This document shows, in pieces, positions 3,842 through 5,331 of a stretch of DNA of 5,331 nucleotides. Each line of letters starts with the position of its first letter. The first letter of the stretch is position 1. The DNA comes from an uncultured Atopobium sp. (GTDB lineage: Bacteria; Actinomycetota; Coriobacteriia; Coriobacteriales; Atopobiaceae). Position numbers and translations under genes: made by a program. The notes beneath the pieces are model-generated. The model did not search any database, had not been told where the DNA came from, and saw nothing but the letters and a program-made list of their open reading frames with translations. The stretch covers positions 1 to 5,331 of the forward strand of contig CALKRF010000154.1 in NCBI GenBank assembly GCA_937990665.1, read 5' to 3'.

Positions 3842-5331
3842 TTACTTATAGCCAAGCTCTTCAAAGTAGATGCCAAAGCGATCTTTTGCCTCAATTCCCA
3901 GCGTAGCATAGGCGTCGCTGGTAAGATTTGGGTCTTGAGCAGTAATTACCAAAGCGTCCATGTGGGCAGCCTCAATCAGGTCCGCATCCGCATAAAGATC
4001 AGAAATCTTGAGCGTGGTGCCGCCCGACTGACGGTATCCCAGGGTCTCTCCCTCGTGTCTAAGCTCCAGGTCAAGCTCTGCCAAGCGCGCACCGTCAGAG
4101 GTTTGCTCAAGGGCGGCTAAGCGCTTTCTTGCGGTAGAACCTCGTTTGGCGTTGCTTGCCAGATACACAGTTCCTGGGAAGTCTCCTCGACCAACACGGC
4201 CTCTGAGCTGGTGCAAGGTAGCCAAACCAAAACGATCCGCATTAAAGACAATCATGACCGTAGCGTTAGGAACGTCAACGCCAACTTCAATAACGGTAGT
4301 GGAGACCAGAATCTGAGTCTTATTTGCGCGGAACTTTTCCATTACCTGATCTTTTTGTGTCTCAGGTAGTCTGCCGGTCAAAAGATCACAAGTGAAGTCT
4401 TTGAAAACAGTCTTTGAGAGCTCCTCATACACACGAGTTGCACTGTAAAGCTTACCGTTTGTACGAGCGGCCTCAGGAACATCTTCAAGCTCTTCTTCAG
4501 AATCGCTTGGGTCAATTAAAGGACAGACCAAATACGCCTGATGACCCCCTTGAACAGCTTCGGCGACAGCGGCGTATGCTTGGTCAAGGTTTTCTGGCAC
4601 GCACAGTTTGGTGGTAACACCAGCTCCTGCCTTTGGTCTTTTGGTAATGCGAGACGTATCAACATCTCCGTACAAAGAAAGTGCCAGCGTACGCGGGATT
4701 GGCGTTGCACTCATGGCGAGAAGATCTACGCCTTGTCCTTTTTTGCGCAACGCTGTTCTTTGATCAACGCCAAAACGATGCTGCTCGTCAACAACAGCAA
4801 GGGTGAGCTGCTTAAATACCACACGGTCAGAAAGAAGCGCAGTGGTGCCAAAGACAACGGACAAAGAACCGTCAGCTAGGCAAAGCTCAATCTGCTGCCT
4901 CTCCTCTTCTGAGGTAGAACCCGTGATAAGCGCCCAGGTAATTCCAGCAAGCGAAAGCAAAGGACCAATCTTTTGAGCGTACTGCTGGGCAAGAACTGAG
5001 GTAGGAGCCATCACGGCAGCCTGAGTTGAAGAATCTGCTGCTGCAGCCAAAGCAACGGCGGCAACGGCTGTTTTACCAGTACCAACGTCGCCCAAAAGCA
5101 GACGATTCATAATGCGCGGCGCGGCCATGTCAGAAAGAATCTCTTGAGCAGCGTGGTTCTGCTCGTCAGTTAGAGCAAAAGGCAAAGCCTCAACCAGAGC
5201 CTTAACTTTAGGTCCATCAATAACGTGCTCAAAAGGCTTATGACCTGCAAGCTCCAGGTTTCTCCTGGCCAGAAGGGCAAGCTGCAAACTTAGGAGCTCA
5301 TCAAAGGCAAGACGGCGACGAGCCTGTTCAG
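3842..5331 (-). CDS. recG: ATP-dependent DNA helicase RecG (5' end outside the window)
   Basis: RecG is a double-stranded DNA translocase that remodels stalled replication forks and Holliday junctions. The frame is open to the window edge, so the gene is partial: about 496 C-terminal codons are visible of roughly 700. The N-terminal wedge domain lies mostly beyond the edge; its end shows as the EQARRRLAFDELL stretch at 5327-5289. Helicase motifs in order are Walker A GDVGTGKT (5092-5069), APTSVLAQQ (motif Ia), DEQHRFG (from 4789; motif II), SATPIPR (4711-4691; motif III), STTVIEVGVDVP (motif V) and QLRGRVGRG (4210-4184; motif VI). The C-terminal TRG region reads LRHEGETLGYRQSG, ending at 4022, where most relatives have LRGPGEFxGxRQSG; the RQ dipeptide is kept. 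The TTG at 5285-5287 is an internal leucine codon, not a start. All catalytic motifs are intact. rsmD follows after 50 bases, as in M. tuberculosis and many other bacteria, where recG, rsmD and coaD lie near each other. Confidence 0.97.
   Translation of the reverse strand, partial: EQARRRLAFDELLSLQLALLARRNLELAGHKPFEHVIDGPKVKALVEALPFALTDEQNHAAQEILSDMAAPRIMNRLLLGDVGTGKTAVAAVALAAAADSSTQAAVMAPTSVLAQQYAQKIGPLLSLAGITWALITGSTSEEERQQIELCLADGSLSVVFGTTALLSDRVVFKQLTLAVVDEQHRFGVDQRTALRKKGQGVDLLAMSATPIPRTLALSLYGDVDTSRITKRPKAGAGVTTKLCVPENLDQAYAAVAEAVQGGHQAYLVCPLIDPSDSEEELEDVPEAARTNGKLYSATRVYEELSKTVFKDFTCDLLTGRLPETQKDQVMEKFRANKTQILVSTTVIEVGVDVPNATVMIVFNADRFGLATLHQLRGRVGRGDFPGTVYLASNAKRGSTARKRLAALEQTSDGARLAELDLELRHEGETLGYRQSGGTTLKISDLYADADLIEAAHMDALVITAQDPNLTSDAYATLGIEAKDRFGIYFEELGYK

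Noticed and set aside
1..5331. A hidden novel system (defence, mobile, secretion or biosynthetic cluster)
   Set aside because: All protein-coding sequence on the minus strand is accounted for by conserved housekeeping families in a known gene order, and no repeats, integrase, toxin-antitoxin pair or horizontally acquired block is visible.

Overview
This window looks like a conserved chromosomal housekeeping cluster from a moderate-GC actinobacterium. The best guess is a member of the Coriobacteriia (Atopobium/Lancefieldella/Olsenella type). That placement is inferred from gene order, the protein sequences and a base composition of roughly half GC judged by eye; no database search was possible. 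All seven genes lie on the minus strand, so the reading order runs from the right end of the window to the left.

Layout in transcription order: the C-terminal two thirds of recG (entering from beyond base 5331, stop at 3842); rsmD (3791-3213); coaD (3204-2695, TTG start, 8 bases after rsmD); a 126-base spacer; a short coiled-coil DivIVA/SepIVA-like gene (2568-2071); a DUF177/YceD gene (2065-1496, 5 bases after the previous stop); a 147-base spacer holding a promoter candidate and three dyads; rpmF (1348-1169); a strong intrinsic terminator packed against the plsX ribosome binding site; plsX (1092-109); and a second strong intrinsic terminator (47-9) that closes the block. No plus-strand gene is supported. 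No mobile element, CRISPR array or tRNA was seen.

The genes group by function. recG rescues stalled forks, rsmD and DUF177 serve ribosomal RNA, and rpmF encodes ribosomal protein bL32. coaD makes coenzyme A and plsX feeds acyl groups into phospholipid synthesis. The coiled-coil protein occupies the place that the septal growth factor SepIVA (Rv2927c) has beside the DUF177 gene Rv2926c in mycobacteria. The neighbourhood therefore joins ribosome assembly, membrane lipid supply and probably envelope growth.

The genes themselves are ordinary. The interesting material is regulatory: a terminator between rpmF and plsX with no room for a normal plsX promoter, a run of alternative small hairpins leading into it, and an operator-like dyad beside the rpmF promoter candidate. 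No novel defence, mobile or secretion system is visible.
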